From: an uncultured Bacteroidales bacterium
GTDB taxonomy: Bacteria; Bacteroidota; Bacteroidia; Bacteroidales; UBA932
Direction: 5' to 3'
Length of the DNA: 64,000 bases
NCBI GenBank assembly: GCA_900317845.1
Contig: ONII01000003.1
Location: 1 to 64,000, forward strand
In this document: positions 18,012-26,571 of the stretch, piece after piece
Layout: each line of letters opens with the position of its first letter
How positions within the stretch are numbered: position 1 is the stretch's first letter
The notes under the pieces: model-generated
What the model was told of the DNA's origin: nothing
Database searches by the model: none
Seen by the model: only the letters and a program-made list of their open reading frames with translations
Program-made: the position numbers and the translations under genes

Positions 18012-21000
18012 ATGTGTAAACCAATTGTTCGGCAAATCTGCCTGACTGTGTTGGCTCTTGCATGTTCCGTTTCCCTGTATGCCCAGAGTGTACGGGTGAC
18101 GTTGGATATGCAGGACGCACAGCTCAAAGACGTCATTGCAAGCGTCGAAGGGCAGACCCGCTATTTGTTTGCTGCAGATGAGGATGTGGACATGAACCAG
18201 CGGGTTTCCCTTCGTGTCCGGGACGTCTCCCTGCAGTCTGCTCTGGACCAGCTCTCGTCCCGCCTGGGCTTGTCCTATTCCATCAACGGATCCAACATCC
18301 TGCTTTCCAAGAAGGCACAGCAGAAGGTCCGTACAGTCTCCGGCCGTATTACGGACGATGCCGGTGAGCCTTTGATCGGCGCCGGCGTATTTGTGGACGG
18401 TCAGCCTTCCATCGGCACCATTACCGATGCGGACGGTTTTTACAGCCTAGAGGTTCCCTCAGGTGCCGCAGCGTTGCGTGTCTCCTATATCGGCATGCAG
18501 GATGCCGTGACTCCGCTGGACGGCCAGCAGTCCGTGAACGTAACCCTCCGGGAGGATGCCAACATTCTGGACGGTGTGGTCGTTACGGCTTTGGGCATCA
18601 AGCGTGCCGAGAAAGCAGTCACCTACAACGTTCAGAAAATTGACGAAAAAGTGTTCGTGACCCGCGAGGCCAACATGGTGAACTCCCTGGCCGGAAAGAT
18701 TGCCGGTGTCCAGATTAACGAAACGGCTGCCGGCGCCGGCGGCGAGACCAAGGTGGTCATGCGTGGCGCCAAGTCCATCAGCGGCAACAACAACGCCCTG
18801 TATGTGCTGGACGGTATTCCGCTTCCTTCCCTGAGCACCACCAAGCCCGGAGATTCCTGGAGCATCTATGCCGGTTCCGGCCTTTCCGGTGACGGTATGT
18901 CCAACATCAATTCCGAAGATATTGCCGACATGAGCGCCCTGGTGGGTGCTTCGGCCGCCGCCCTTTATGGTTACAAGGCTGCCAACGGTATCCTTATGCT
19001 CACTACCCGTACGGGTGAAGAAGGTTTCCATGTGTCTTATTCCAACACCACCACCTTCTCTTCTCCGCTCATGCTTCCCGCCCGCCAGACCGAATATGGC
19101 GCCAAGACCGGCGCTTATTCTTCCTGGGGCAGTAAGTTGGAGACCGCTCCTGGCTGGAATATCAAGGATTTCTTCCAGACCGGATACAACAGTGCCCATA
19201 GCGTAAGCGTGAGCGGCGGAACAAAGAACAGTTCCACCTATGTGTCGGCCGGTTATACGGATTCCAAGGGCATCATCCCCAACAACAACTATAACCGTTT
19301 CAATGCAACCTTCCACCAGACGGCGGATTTCTTCAACAACAAGCTGCACCTGAGCGTGCTGGGTATGTACATCCGTGTGAACGAGCAGAACATGCTCTCC
19401 GGCGGTCTGTATCACAACCCGCTGGTCCCGCTCTACCTGATGAGCCCCGGTGACAACCTGCATGCCTATACGGTTTACGAGCGGTACAATGCGGCCCGTA
19501 ACTTCCCTACGCAGTATTGGAGCGCGTATGAGATGTCCATGCAGAACCCGTTCTGGACGGTCAACCGCAATCTCTTCCAGACCAGGAAAGACCGCTTCAT
19601 CCTGGGCGGTTCCCTCTCTTATGACGTGACGGACTGGTTCAACGTCCAGGCCCGCGTCCGTACGGACAGCAACAACGCCATCGCGGAGCAGAAGCACCAT
19701 GCCAGTTCCAACGGTCTGTTTGCCGGAAAGTACGGCCGTTATTACTATGACGACCAGAAGACCATGCAGACCTATGCCGACGTCCTGTTGAATTTCAACA
19801 AGAGCTTCGGAGAAAACAATCTGTTCTCCCTCAATGCCGTCCTGGGCGCCTCCATTGAAGATTACTTCTATCGCGGCACTTCCATCGGCGGAGACCTGCT
19901 GGGCGTTCCCAACCTGTTTACCTTTGCCAACATGGGCACAGGAAAAGCCTTCCTGAAGGATACGTTCCGCGATCAGACCCAGAGCGTGTTCGCTACCTTG
20001 AACGTGGGCTTCAAGAACTTCCTGTTCCTGGAGGCGACGGCCCGCGAGGACTGGGCCTCCCAGATGGCCGGTCCCAAGGGGGTGACTCCGTTCTTCTATC
20101 CTTCCGTGGGTGCATCCTGGCTCATCACCGAGATGTTTGACAAGAAGTCCGACATCATCCCCTATGCCAAGATCCGCGGCTCGTATGCGGAGGTGGGTAA
20201 CCCCATCACCCGTTACATCCTCAATGTGACCTATCCCGTGGTGGGCGGTACGCCCAACCTGAATTCCTGGGCCACCGCTCCGGGTTTCCAGCCCGAGCGC
20301 ACTCGTTCCTGGGAAGCCGGTGCCGATGTGCGCCTGTTCAAGAGCAAGCTCCAGCTCTCCGGAACCTATTATCATTCTTCTACGTTCAATCAGGTATTTA
20401 CGCCTACCAGCACCTCTACCAGCGGTACCGGCACCATCTATGTGAACGCCGGCCAGGTGGATAACCGTGGTGTGGAACTGTCCGCCCTGTTCACCCAGGA
20501 CCTTGGACAAGTCAACTGGACCACCAACCTCATCTGGACCAAGAATACGAACAAGGTGGTGAAGATGCTGGACTATACCAATGGCAACGAGCATTATGTG
20601 AGCACGCGGGAAAGCGTGGGCGGCACCTCCGGTGTCACCATGTGGCTCATCGAGGGCCGTCCTGTTGGCGAAATGTACGTGGCCGGTCTCCAGACCAATC
20701 CGGACGGCACCCCTTACGTGACCCCTTCGGACAAGGGCGGCGTGATGCACAAGGCCCCCAATGACGGAACGCCGGACACCATGTGGTATGCCGGTAACGT
20801 GAATCCGGAATGGACCGGCTCCTGGCGCAACCAGTTCTCCTGGAAGGGCCTGAACCTCGCCTTCATGTTCACCATGCGCAAGGGCGGTGTGGGCGTCTCC
20901 CTCACGGAGGCGGCCATGGATGCCTATGGCGTTACCCAGAAGACCCTCCAGGGCCGCGAGACGGGCTTCAACTTCGCCCCCTCCGACATCTTCGGCAACG

Positions 21001-21818
21001 CCCGCAATTACTATCAGGTAAGCGCACAGGATTACTGGCAGACCATCTCCGGTGCTGACGGCCAGAACGCCCTGGGTGCCTACTATGTTTACGATATGAC
21101 CAACATCCGCCTCTCTGAGGTGTCCCTGGGTTACGACATTCCCATCAGCAAGGCTGTCAAGTGGATTGAAGGCCTGACCGTTTCCCTGGTGGGCCGCAAC
21201 CTGGCCATGCTTTACTGCAAGGCCCCCTTCGACCCCGAGCAGGTGTCATCGGCCGGTAACTACGGCGCCGGCATCGACTTCTTCATGGCTCCTTCTACCC
21301 GCAACATCGGTTTCTCCGTGAAGGTGAAGTTCGGCAAGAAGGGCTCTGACAAGCCTGCCGCTGCCGCTCCCGCCTACGTGGCGCCCTATGTCGCCGCAGA
21401 GCCCAAGGTGATTGAGAAGGTGGTGGAGAAAGAGGTTGTGAAGGAAGTTCCCGTGGAAGTGATCCGGGAAGTGGTCGTGGCCCCGAAGGCCGAAGTCTAT
21501 CAGGAGGATATCAATTTCGCCCTTGGCAAGACCAACCTCACCGACGAACAAGTCTTCCGGCTGGGCCGCATCTTCCAGGTGCTCCGTGCCTATCCTGATG
21601 CCACCATCGAGCTCATCGGCTATGCCGACACGGCTACCGGAAATGCGAAGATCAACGCGGAACTTTCCCAAAAGCGTGCCGAGAGCGTGGCTGCCCGCCT
21701 GAAAGCGGAAGGCATTGACGCCGGCCGCATTGTATACAAAGCCGGCACCGGCGACTGGGACAAGACCGCTTCTCCCGAGGCCAACCGCCGCGTAACCGTA
21801 CGTATCGTGAACAAGTAA
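18012..21818 (+). CDS. SusC/RagA TonB-dependent receptor with STN domain and C-terminal OmpA domain
   Basis: Outer-membrane glycan importer, 1268 residues. After a signal peptide (ending SLYAQ) come an STN domain (about 28-98) for signalling to FecR, a carboxypeptidase-regulatory-like domain (about 105-185, GEPLIGAGVFVDGQ), the plug (about 200-330, SLAGKIAGVQI, LYVLDGIPLP, AALYGYKAANGI) and the 22-strand barrel, which ends as in normal SusC proteins near residue 1108 (TRNIGFSVKVKFG). It then continues with an Ala/Pro-rich and Lys/Glu/Val-rich linker and a complete OmpA-like domain from about residue 1160: IELIGYADTATGNAKINAE, LSQKRAESVAARLKAEGI, NRRVTVRIV. That domain normally binds peptidoglycan. 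Such a tail is not part of ordinary SusC proteins. It pairs with the SusD gene downstream. Confidence 0.94.
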   Translation: MCKPIVRQICLTVLALACSVSLYAQSVRVTLDMQDAQLKDVIASVEGQTRYLFAADEDVDMNQRVSLRVRDVSLQSALDQLSSRLGLSYSINGSNILLSKKAQQKVRTVSGRITDDAGEPLIGAGVFVDGQPSIGTITDADGFYSLEVPSGAAALRVSYIGMQDAVTPLDGQQSVNVTLREDANILDGVVVTALGIKRAEKAVTYNVQKIDEKVFVTREANMVNSLAGKIAGVQINETAAGAGGETKVVMRGAKSISGNNNALYVLDGIPLPSLSTTKPGDSWSIYAGSGLSGDGMSNINSEDIADMSALVGASAAALYGYKAANGILMLTTRTGEEGFHVSYSNTTTFSSPLMLPARQTEYGAKTGAYSSWGSKLETAPGWNIKDFFQTGYNSAHSVSVSGGTKNSSTYVSAGYTDSKGIIPNNNYNRFNATFHQTADFFNNKLHLSVLGMYIRVNEQNMLSGGLYHNPLVPLYLMSPGDNLHAYTVYERYNAARNFPTQYWSAYEMSMQNPFWTVNRNLFQTRKDRFILGGSLSYDVTDWFNVQARVRTDSNNAIAEQKHHASSNGLFAGKYGRYYYDDQKTMQTYADVLLNFNKSFGENNLFSLNAVLGASIEDYFYRGTSIGGDLLGVPNLFTFANMGTGKAFLKDTFRDQTQSVFATLNVGFKNFLFLEATAREDWASQMAGPKGVTPFFYPSVGASWLITEMFDKKSDIIPYAKIRGSYAEVGNPITRYILNVTYPVVGGTPNLNSWATAPGFQPERTRSWEAGADVRLFKSKLQLSGTYYHSSTFNQVFTPTSTSTSGTGTIYVNAGQVDNRGVELSALFTQDLGQVNWTTNLIWTKNTNKVVKMLDYTNGNEHYVSTRESVGGTSGVTMWLIEGRPVGEMYVAGLQTNPDGTPYVTPSDKGGVMHKAPNDGTPDTMWYAGNVNPEWTGSWRNQFSWKGLNLAFMFTMRKGGVGVSLTEAAMDAYGVTQKTLQGRETGFNFAPSDIFGNARNYYQVSAQDYWQTISGADGQNALGAYYVYDMTNIRLSEVSLGYDIPISKAVKWIEGLTVSLVGRNLAMLYCKAPFDPEQVSSAGNYGAGIDFFMAPSTRNIGFSVKVKFGKKGSDKPAAAAPAYVAPYVAAEPKVIEKVVEKEVVKEVPVEVIREVVVAPKAEVYQEDINFALGKTNLTDEQVFRLGRIFQVLRAYPDATIELIGYADTATGNAKINAELSQKRAESVAARLKAEGIDAGRIVYKAGTGDWDKTASPEANRRVTVRIVNK

Positions 21819-21831
21819 AATGCATCAGACT

Positions 21832-23424
21832 ATGAATAAGATTTTGACTCCTATCCTGACGGCGGTCCTTTGCTTGAGCATGGTCTCCTGTGTAAAAGAC
21901 TTTACCGCACGCAATACCAATCCCGAGCAGGCCACAGAGGAAATGCTGGAAAAGGACAACCTGCGGACGGGCTCCTATATAGCCCAGATGATGGCCAACG
22001 TACTTCCCTCTTACCAGAACGGCAGTGACGGCGAGTATGGCAGTGCTTCCTATCAGGTAGTACAGGGCCTCACGGGCAATATCTTCGCCAATTATGAAGC
22101 GGCTTCCAACGGCGGCTTCCACCAGACCAACGAGTACAATCTGGTGGCCGACGGCTGGACCAAAGCTCTCTTTGAGGATGCCTTCAAGCGCGCCGTTTCT
22201 CCCTGGACCAAACTGAACGAACTCCGTGAAGGGGCTCCCTACGATGCCGCCCTGGGCGACATCCTCAAAGTGGCCGCCCTCCACCGGGTTACGGATGCCT
22301 ACGGCCCCATTCCCTACACCCAGTTGGGAAGCGGCTCCCTGCATCTGTCCTATGACGCCCAGAAGGAGGTGTATACCGCCATGTTCGCAGACCTGGATAA
22401 CGCCATTGAGACGCTTTCCGGCCTGGTGCAGAGCGGCACCACCCGCTATCTGGAAGACTATGACAATGTTTTCTATGGCGACATGAACAAGTGGCTGGCC
22501 TTTGCCAACACGCTCCGTCTGCGCCTGGCCACCCGCGTGGCCTATGCCGATGAGGAACTCTATGAGACCCAGGCGCAAAAGGCCATCGACAGTCCTGTGG
22601 GCTTTATCGGTGAGGACGTGTTCCTGCACAAGGGTGCCGGTGCCTGGGAGAATCCCATCTATGTGATTGAATACAACTTCAATGACGGCGATGCCAAGGC
22701 CGGTGCCACCATCATCACCTACATGAACGGCTACAACGACCCTCGCCGCAGCGCTTATTTCACCGCCGGTTCCGACGGAAAATACTACGGCGTGCGCATG
22801 GGCGCCATGGTGGACAGCAACTACCCCAAGAGCACGCTCTGGTCCAAGGTAAAATGCACCAACGACGATCCCCTCAAATGGATGAGCGGAGCAGAGGCGT
22901 CCTTCCTGCTGGCCGAGTACTATCTGCGCAGCGGCGACCAGGCCACGGCCAAGTCCTTCTATGAGGCCGGCGTCAAACTCAGTTTCTCCCTTGCGGGCGC
23001 ATCCGGCGCGGACAATTATCTGCGTGGGACGGACGGCGTAGGCTCCTACACCGACCCTGTGACCGGCGGCAATTCCTACGGGAACAATCTCACCGACGTG
23101 GCGGTGTCCTGGAACTCCCAGAGCACGGAAGAAGGCCATCTGGAGCAGATTATCACCCAGAAGTACATCGCCGGATTCCCGGAGGGCATGGAGGCTTGGG
23201 CCGAATTCCGCCGTACCGGTTTCCCGAAGGTGATACCTACCCTTACCAACAATTCCGGCGGCCTCATCGACACGGACAAGCAGGTGCGCCGTCTGGTCTA
23301 TCCCACTTCCGAATATACGGCCAACAATGCCAATGTGACAGCGGCTGTGTCGCTGCTGGACGGCGAAGCTGCGGGCGGCGCCGGCGACAATGGCGGCACC
23401 CAGGTATGGTGGGACCGGAAATAA
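21832..23424 (+). CDS. SusD/RagB-like glycan-binding lipoprotein (SusD_2 type)
   Basis: Lid of the SusC transporter at the cell surface. I use the ATG at 21832 (MNKILTPILTAVLCLSMVSC, 530 residues) because the lipobox SMVSC then has normal spacing; a Met at 21820 is also in frame. TPR-like helices and family marks include NYEAASNGGF, YGPIPYTQLG near residue 155, MNKWLAFANTLRLRLATR near 215, and EQIITQKYIAGFPEG with AWAEFRRTGFP near 440. The lack of a long spacer after susC fits a SusC/SusD operon. Confidence 0.93.
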   Translation: MNKILTPILTAVLCLSMVSCVKDFTARNTNPEQATEEMLEKDNLRTGSYIAQMMANVLPSYQNGSDGEYGSASYQVVQGLTGNIFANYEAASNGGFHQTNEYNLVADGWTKALFEDAFKRAVSPWTKLNELREGAPYDAALGDILKVAALHRVTDAYGPIPYTQLGSGSLHLSYDAQKEVYTAMFADLDNAIETLSGLVQSGTTRYLEDYDNVFYGDMNKWLAFANTLRLRLATRVAYADEELYETQAQKAIDSPVGFIGEDVFLHKGAGAWENPIYVIEYNFNDGDAKAGATIITYMNGYNDPRRSAYFTAGSDGKYYGVRMGAMVDSNYPKSTLWSKVKCTNDDPLKWMSGAEASFLLAEYYLRSGDQATAKSFYEAGVKLSFSLAGASGADNYLRGTDGVGSYTDPVTGGNSYGNNLTDVAVSWNSQSTEEGHLEQIITQKYIAGFPEGMEAWAEFRRTGFPKVIPTLTNNSGGLIDTDKQVRRLVYPTSEYTANNANVTAAVSLLDGEAAGGAGDNGGTQVWWDRK

Positions 23425-23443
23425 TGCATAACAGCGTACGAAT

Positions 23444-24670
23444 ATGAAAAAGACATTCTATATTTTGATGGGAGCAGCGCTGTTGTCTGCCGCGTGCAAC
23501 AAGCAGGTGAAGACGCTGGACATCGAACGTCAGTCGGGTGTCGTCAACACGGAGTCCTGGGCTCAGTTCATCCAGGGAACGGGTACGGTGAACACCATCG
23601 GCAACGAGACGTACTACCAAAACTTGCGGGACTGGAAGAAAGCCGCCTTTGACGAGCGCGGTCTGGCTACCCGCAGCATTTCCTATATCTTCTTTGCCGA
23701 CTATGGCTCCATGGCTTTCCGTTTTGCCGACATTCCGGATTCCATCGACGTCATCAACCTCTGGGGCGGCTGTCCCAAGAAGGGCTCCTTGGACTATCAG
23801 GAAATGAAAGCCTGCCAGGAGGTAAAAGGCATGAAGGTGGTGGGTTGCCGCATCACCCGCATCCTCGAGAATGCCCGCTGGGGCATGGAGGCACAGATTC
23901 CGTCCTTCATGCAGGCCTATGAGAAGTACAAAAACGACAACATGGGCAAAGTGCTTCTGGACAAGATGAGCGAGCAGCAGCTGGAATCCAATGCCCTGGA
24001 CGCCGGCAATGCCGCGCTCCGTGCAGAGATGCAGGCCAATCCCGGAAAGGGAGCCGCCTCCATCGAGGATGAGAATCCCGAATGGCCGGAGTGGTGTGTT
24101 TACGCCTCCCAGGTGCTGCTGGACGAGATTGAGGAATATGGCCTGGACGGTTACGACCTGGACTATGAACCCGAGGGAGACCCGCTCAGCGGAACCTGCT
24201 TCGAGACCATGGTGGCCTATCTGTCCCAGTACATCGGCCCCAAGTCCGGCAAGGAAGGCACCCTTCTGATTATTGACCGCAACAGCGGTTATAACACCAC
24301 CGGTCTTTTCCGTTTCTGCAACTTCTGGATTTATCAGATGTATGGTTCCACCGGCGGTGCAGGTGCGTCCAACCAGGGCTGCTTCCCGGACAATACGGAT
24401 CCGGATGCCGGTTGGGTTCCCTGCCAGGTAATCACCACCGAGAATGTGGGTGACACCTACAGCGATGGCTGCAACAACCTGGAGCAGCACGCCGGCTTCC
24501 AGCCTTCCACCGTGGGCCAGCAGTATGGCCACAAGGGCGGTTTCGCCTCTTTCCACGGCCAGAGAGACTGGCGTCTGGAGGCGGAAGGGGCCGAGAAAGG
24601 AAAGAAGTTTCGTTATCAGCACCACATCATGGGTATCCGTGCCCAGCAGAAAGTGGAATACTATAAATAA
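23444..24670 (+). CDS. Glycoside hydrolase family 18 lipoprotein (endo-beta-N-acetylglucosaminidase-like)
   Basis: 408 residues with lipobox LLSAAC. The GH18 motif DxxDxDxE is intact as LDGYDLDYEPEGD near residue 230, so the catalytic Glu and supporting Asp residues are present. The gene order SusC-SusD-GH18-DUF1735/LamG is that of known Bacteroides loci for high-mannose N-glycans (the BT3983-BT3988 type), where GH18 enzymes or GH18-derived binding proteins release or hold glycans at the cell surface. Hydrolysis of the chitobiose core of N-glycans is the best guess; a catalytically weak binding role cannot be excluded. Confidence 0.88.
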   Translation: MKKTFYILMGAALLSAACNKQVKTLDIERQSGVVNTESWAQFIQGTGTVNTIGNETYYQNLRDWKKAAFDERGLATRSISYIFFADYGSMAFRFADIPDSIDVINLWGGCPKKGSLDYQEMKACQEVKGMKVVGCRITRILENARWGMEAQIPSFMQAYEKYKNDNMGKVLLDKMSEQQLESNALDAGNAALRAEMQANPGKGAASIEDENPEWPEWCVYASQVLLDEIEEYGLDGYDLDYEPEGDPLSGTCFETMVAYLSQYIGPKSGKEGTLLIIDRNSGYNTTGLFRFCNFWIYQMYGSTGGAGASNQGCFPDNTDPDAGWVPCQVITTENVGDTYSDGCNNLEQHAGFQPSTVGQQYGHKGGFASFHGQRDWRLEAEGAEKGKKFRYQHHIMGIRAQQKVEYYK

Positions 24671-24679
24671 GAAAAGCGT

Positions 24680-25837
24680 ATGAAAAAGTTAATCATAGCA
24701 ACCGCCGTTCTCGCCTTGCTGTGCTCCTGCCAGAAGAGCATCATCGACAAGGAGGGCTTGTATCAAAACGGCATCGTGGCTTTCCAAAGCAATTCCACCG
24801 GGGAACTCGCCGCTTTTCTGGAAGAAGACGGCCCCATTACCTTTACGCTGGCCTCTTCCACCAAGCTGGACAAGGACGTGACGGTGAATTTCGAGCCCGT
24901 ACGCGACCAGGCGGTCCTGGAGGCTTTCAACAAGGCCCAGGGAACCGGATACTGGCTGCTCCCGGAAGAGAATTACACCCTGGACAAGCATTCGGCCGTC
25001 ATCAAGGCCGGCAACGCTGTTTCCGAACCCGTGAGCATGCAGGTGAGCATTGACGGTTTCAAGAACGGCGTCATCTACTGCCTGCCGCTCAAGATAACCG
25101 GTACCTCCTCATCCATGACGGCCATCCCCGGTCAGGAGTATGCCTACGTGGTTATCCGCGGCTATGTGTATGCATCGGCCGCCAACCTGCCCGGCGGCTC
25201 TTACTTCGAGATGCCTTCCACCGTGTCCGACCCGGCCCTCTCGCTGGAAGTGTGCACCATGGAAATCCGCGTGAAGGCCAACAGCTGGGCCGGCAGCAAT
25301 CCGTTCATCTCTTCGCTGATCGGCGTGGAGGAGAACTTCCTGCTCCGTTTCGGCGACATCTCCTGCGACCCCAACCAGCTTCAGCTGGCCGGCCAGGGCG
25401 TTTCCATCACCTCCAAGGCTCACTTCGACACCGGAAAATGGTATCACGTGGCCGTGGTGGCCGACGGTATCAAGCAGACCTGCGACCTTTACATCAACGG
25501 TGAGCTGGACAGCTCCACTCCGATGGGCGGCAAGGGCATCAACCTGGGTAAGGTCTATAACTCCAAGTTCGCCATCGGCATGTCCGAGAAGGGCCGATAC
25601 CTGAACGGACAGGTGAGCGAAGCCCGCGTATGGGGCCGCCTGCTCACGCCTACCGAGCTCATGAACAACCAGTGCTCCATTGTGGATCCTGTGAAGGAAG
25701 CCCAGGAGAACAAGTTGCTGGGCTACTGGAAGCTGGACGCCGAGAACCGCGGCAAGGACCTCACCGGACACGGTTATGACGGCTATGCCCACGGCAGCGT
25801 AACTTATACAGAAGCCAATATCCGTTGCCCTGAATAA
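24680..25837 (+). CDS. DUF1735 plus LamG/concanavalin-like surface lipoprotein
   Basis: 385 residues, lipobox LLCSC. The N-terminal DUF1735 domain (about 25-150) has KDVTVNFEPVRDQAVLEAFN, and the C-terminal jelly-roll LamG domain (about 175-380) has MEIRVKANSW, GKWYHVAVVADG, LYINGELD and WGRLLTPTEL, LLGYWKLD. Both are typical of surface glycan-binding proteins next to SusC/SusD. The stop overlaps the next ATG by one base (TAATG). Confidence 0.9.
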   Translation: MKKLIIATAVLALLCSCQKSIIDKEGLYQNGIVAFQSNSTGELAAFLEEDGPITFTLASSTKLDKDVTVNFEPVRDQAVLEAFNKAQGTGYWLLPEENYTLDKHSAVIKAGNAVSEPVSMQVSIDGFKNGVIYCLPLKITGTSSSMTAIPGQEYAYVVIRGYVYASAANLPGGSYFEMPSTVSDPALSLEVCTMEIRVKANSWAGSNPFISSLIGVEENFLLRFGDISCDPNQLQLAGQGVSITSKAHFDTGKWYHVAVVADGIKQTCDLYINGELDSSTPMGGKGINLGKVYNSKFAIGMSEKGRYLNGQVSEARVWGRLLTPTELMNNQCSIVDPVKEAQENKLLGYWKLDAENRGKDLTGHGYDGYAHGSVTYTEANIRCPE

Positions 25838-26565
25838 TGGATAAATTCCGCATCATACTGTCTGTGCTGTGCCTGGGCCTCTTCCTGGAGGCCGGGGCAC
25901 AGGAGGGACGGCTGCTCAAGTTCACCGAACCGGAGCAGCAGGTAGATACGGTGCGCTTTGACAGCGGAACCGTAACACTCTATTACCCTTTTAAAAACGT
26001 TTCCGGCAAAGATGTCATCATCCTGGAAGTCCATTCCGGATGCGGCTGTTTCACCGGTGAGACGGACAAACGTACGCTGGCTCCCGGCGCGTCAGCCGTC
26101 CTCAAGGCCAGCTTCAATCCCGCCACTCTGCACGGTGCCCAGAACCGGCACCTTACCCTTGTCGCCACGGACGGAACGGATACGGTGTTTTCTTCCGTAT
26201 CGGTCACCGGTTTCGTGCTCAGGGACCAGACGGAGGGCCAGATTCGCTTCGCCGAGGATTTGGGACGGGGCTTGCGGACCGACGTATCGGTGAATGCACT
26301 CCGGAGAGATGATTTTTATGACTACGTCTTTTCCATCCCGCTTTACAACGACAGTGACGAGCCTGTGCAGCTGGAGGTGTCGGCCTCATCGGGCCGGATC
26401 AAGCTGTATGCACCTCAGACGCTGGCTCCCCACAGTCGGGAAGACCTTCGGGGAGAATACAACGCCTTGTGGAAGCGTCGGGGAAGCGAAGTGCTGGAAA
26501 CCTTGACCATCAGGGTAAACGGGGAGCAGGTTGCTCCGCTGCAAATCAAAGGAACCATTCAATAG
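25837..26565 (+). CDS. DUF1573 domain protein, secreted
   Basis: 242 residues with a signal peptide ending near GAQEG. A DUF1573 (Hydin/ASH-like Ig) domain occupies about residues 35-125, with the typical FKNVSGKDVIILEVHSGCGC and LAPGASAVLKASFNP. A second beta domain follows. Role unknown; DUF1573 proteins are often found as periplasmic or surface accessory proteins in glycan loci. Coupled to the preceding gene. Confidence 0.85.
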   Translation: MDKFRIILSVLCLGLFLEAGAQEGRLLKFTEPEQQVDTVRFDSGTVTLYYPFKNVSGKDVIILEVHSGCGCFTGETDKRTLAPGASAVLKASFNPATLHGAQNRHLTLVATDGTDTVFSSVSVTGFVLRDQTEGQIRFAEDLGRGLRTDVSVNALRRDDFYDYVFSIPLYNDSDEPVQLEVSASSGRIKLYAPQTLAPHSREDLRGEYNALWKRRGSEVLETLTIRVNGEQVAPLQIKGTIQ

Positions 26566-26571
26566 ACTAAG

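Noticed and set aside
18459..20750. 763-residue minus-strand open frame inside susC
   Set aside because: Antisense of strongly codon-biased susC; His/Gly/Val-rich without domain signs.
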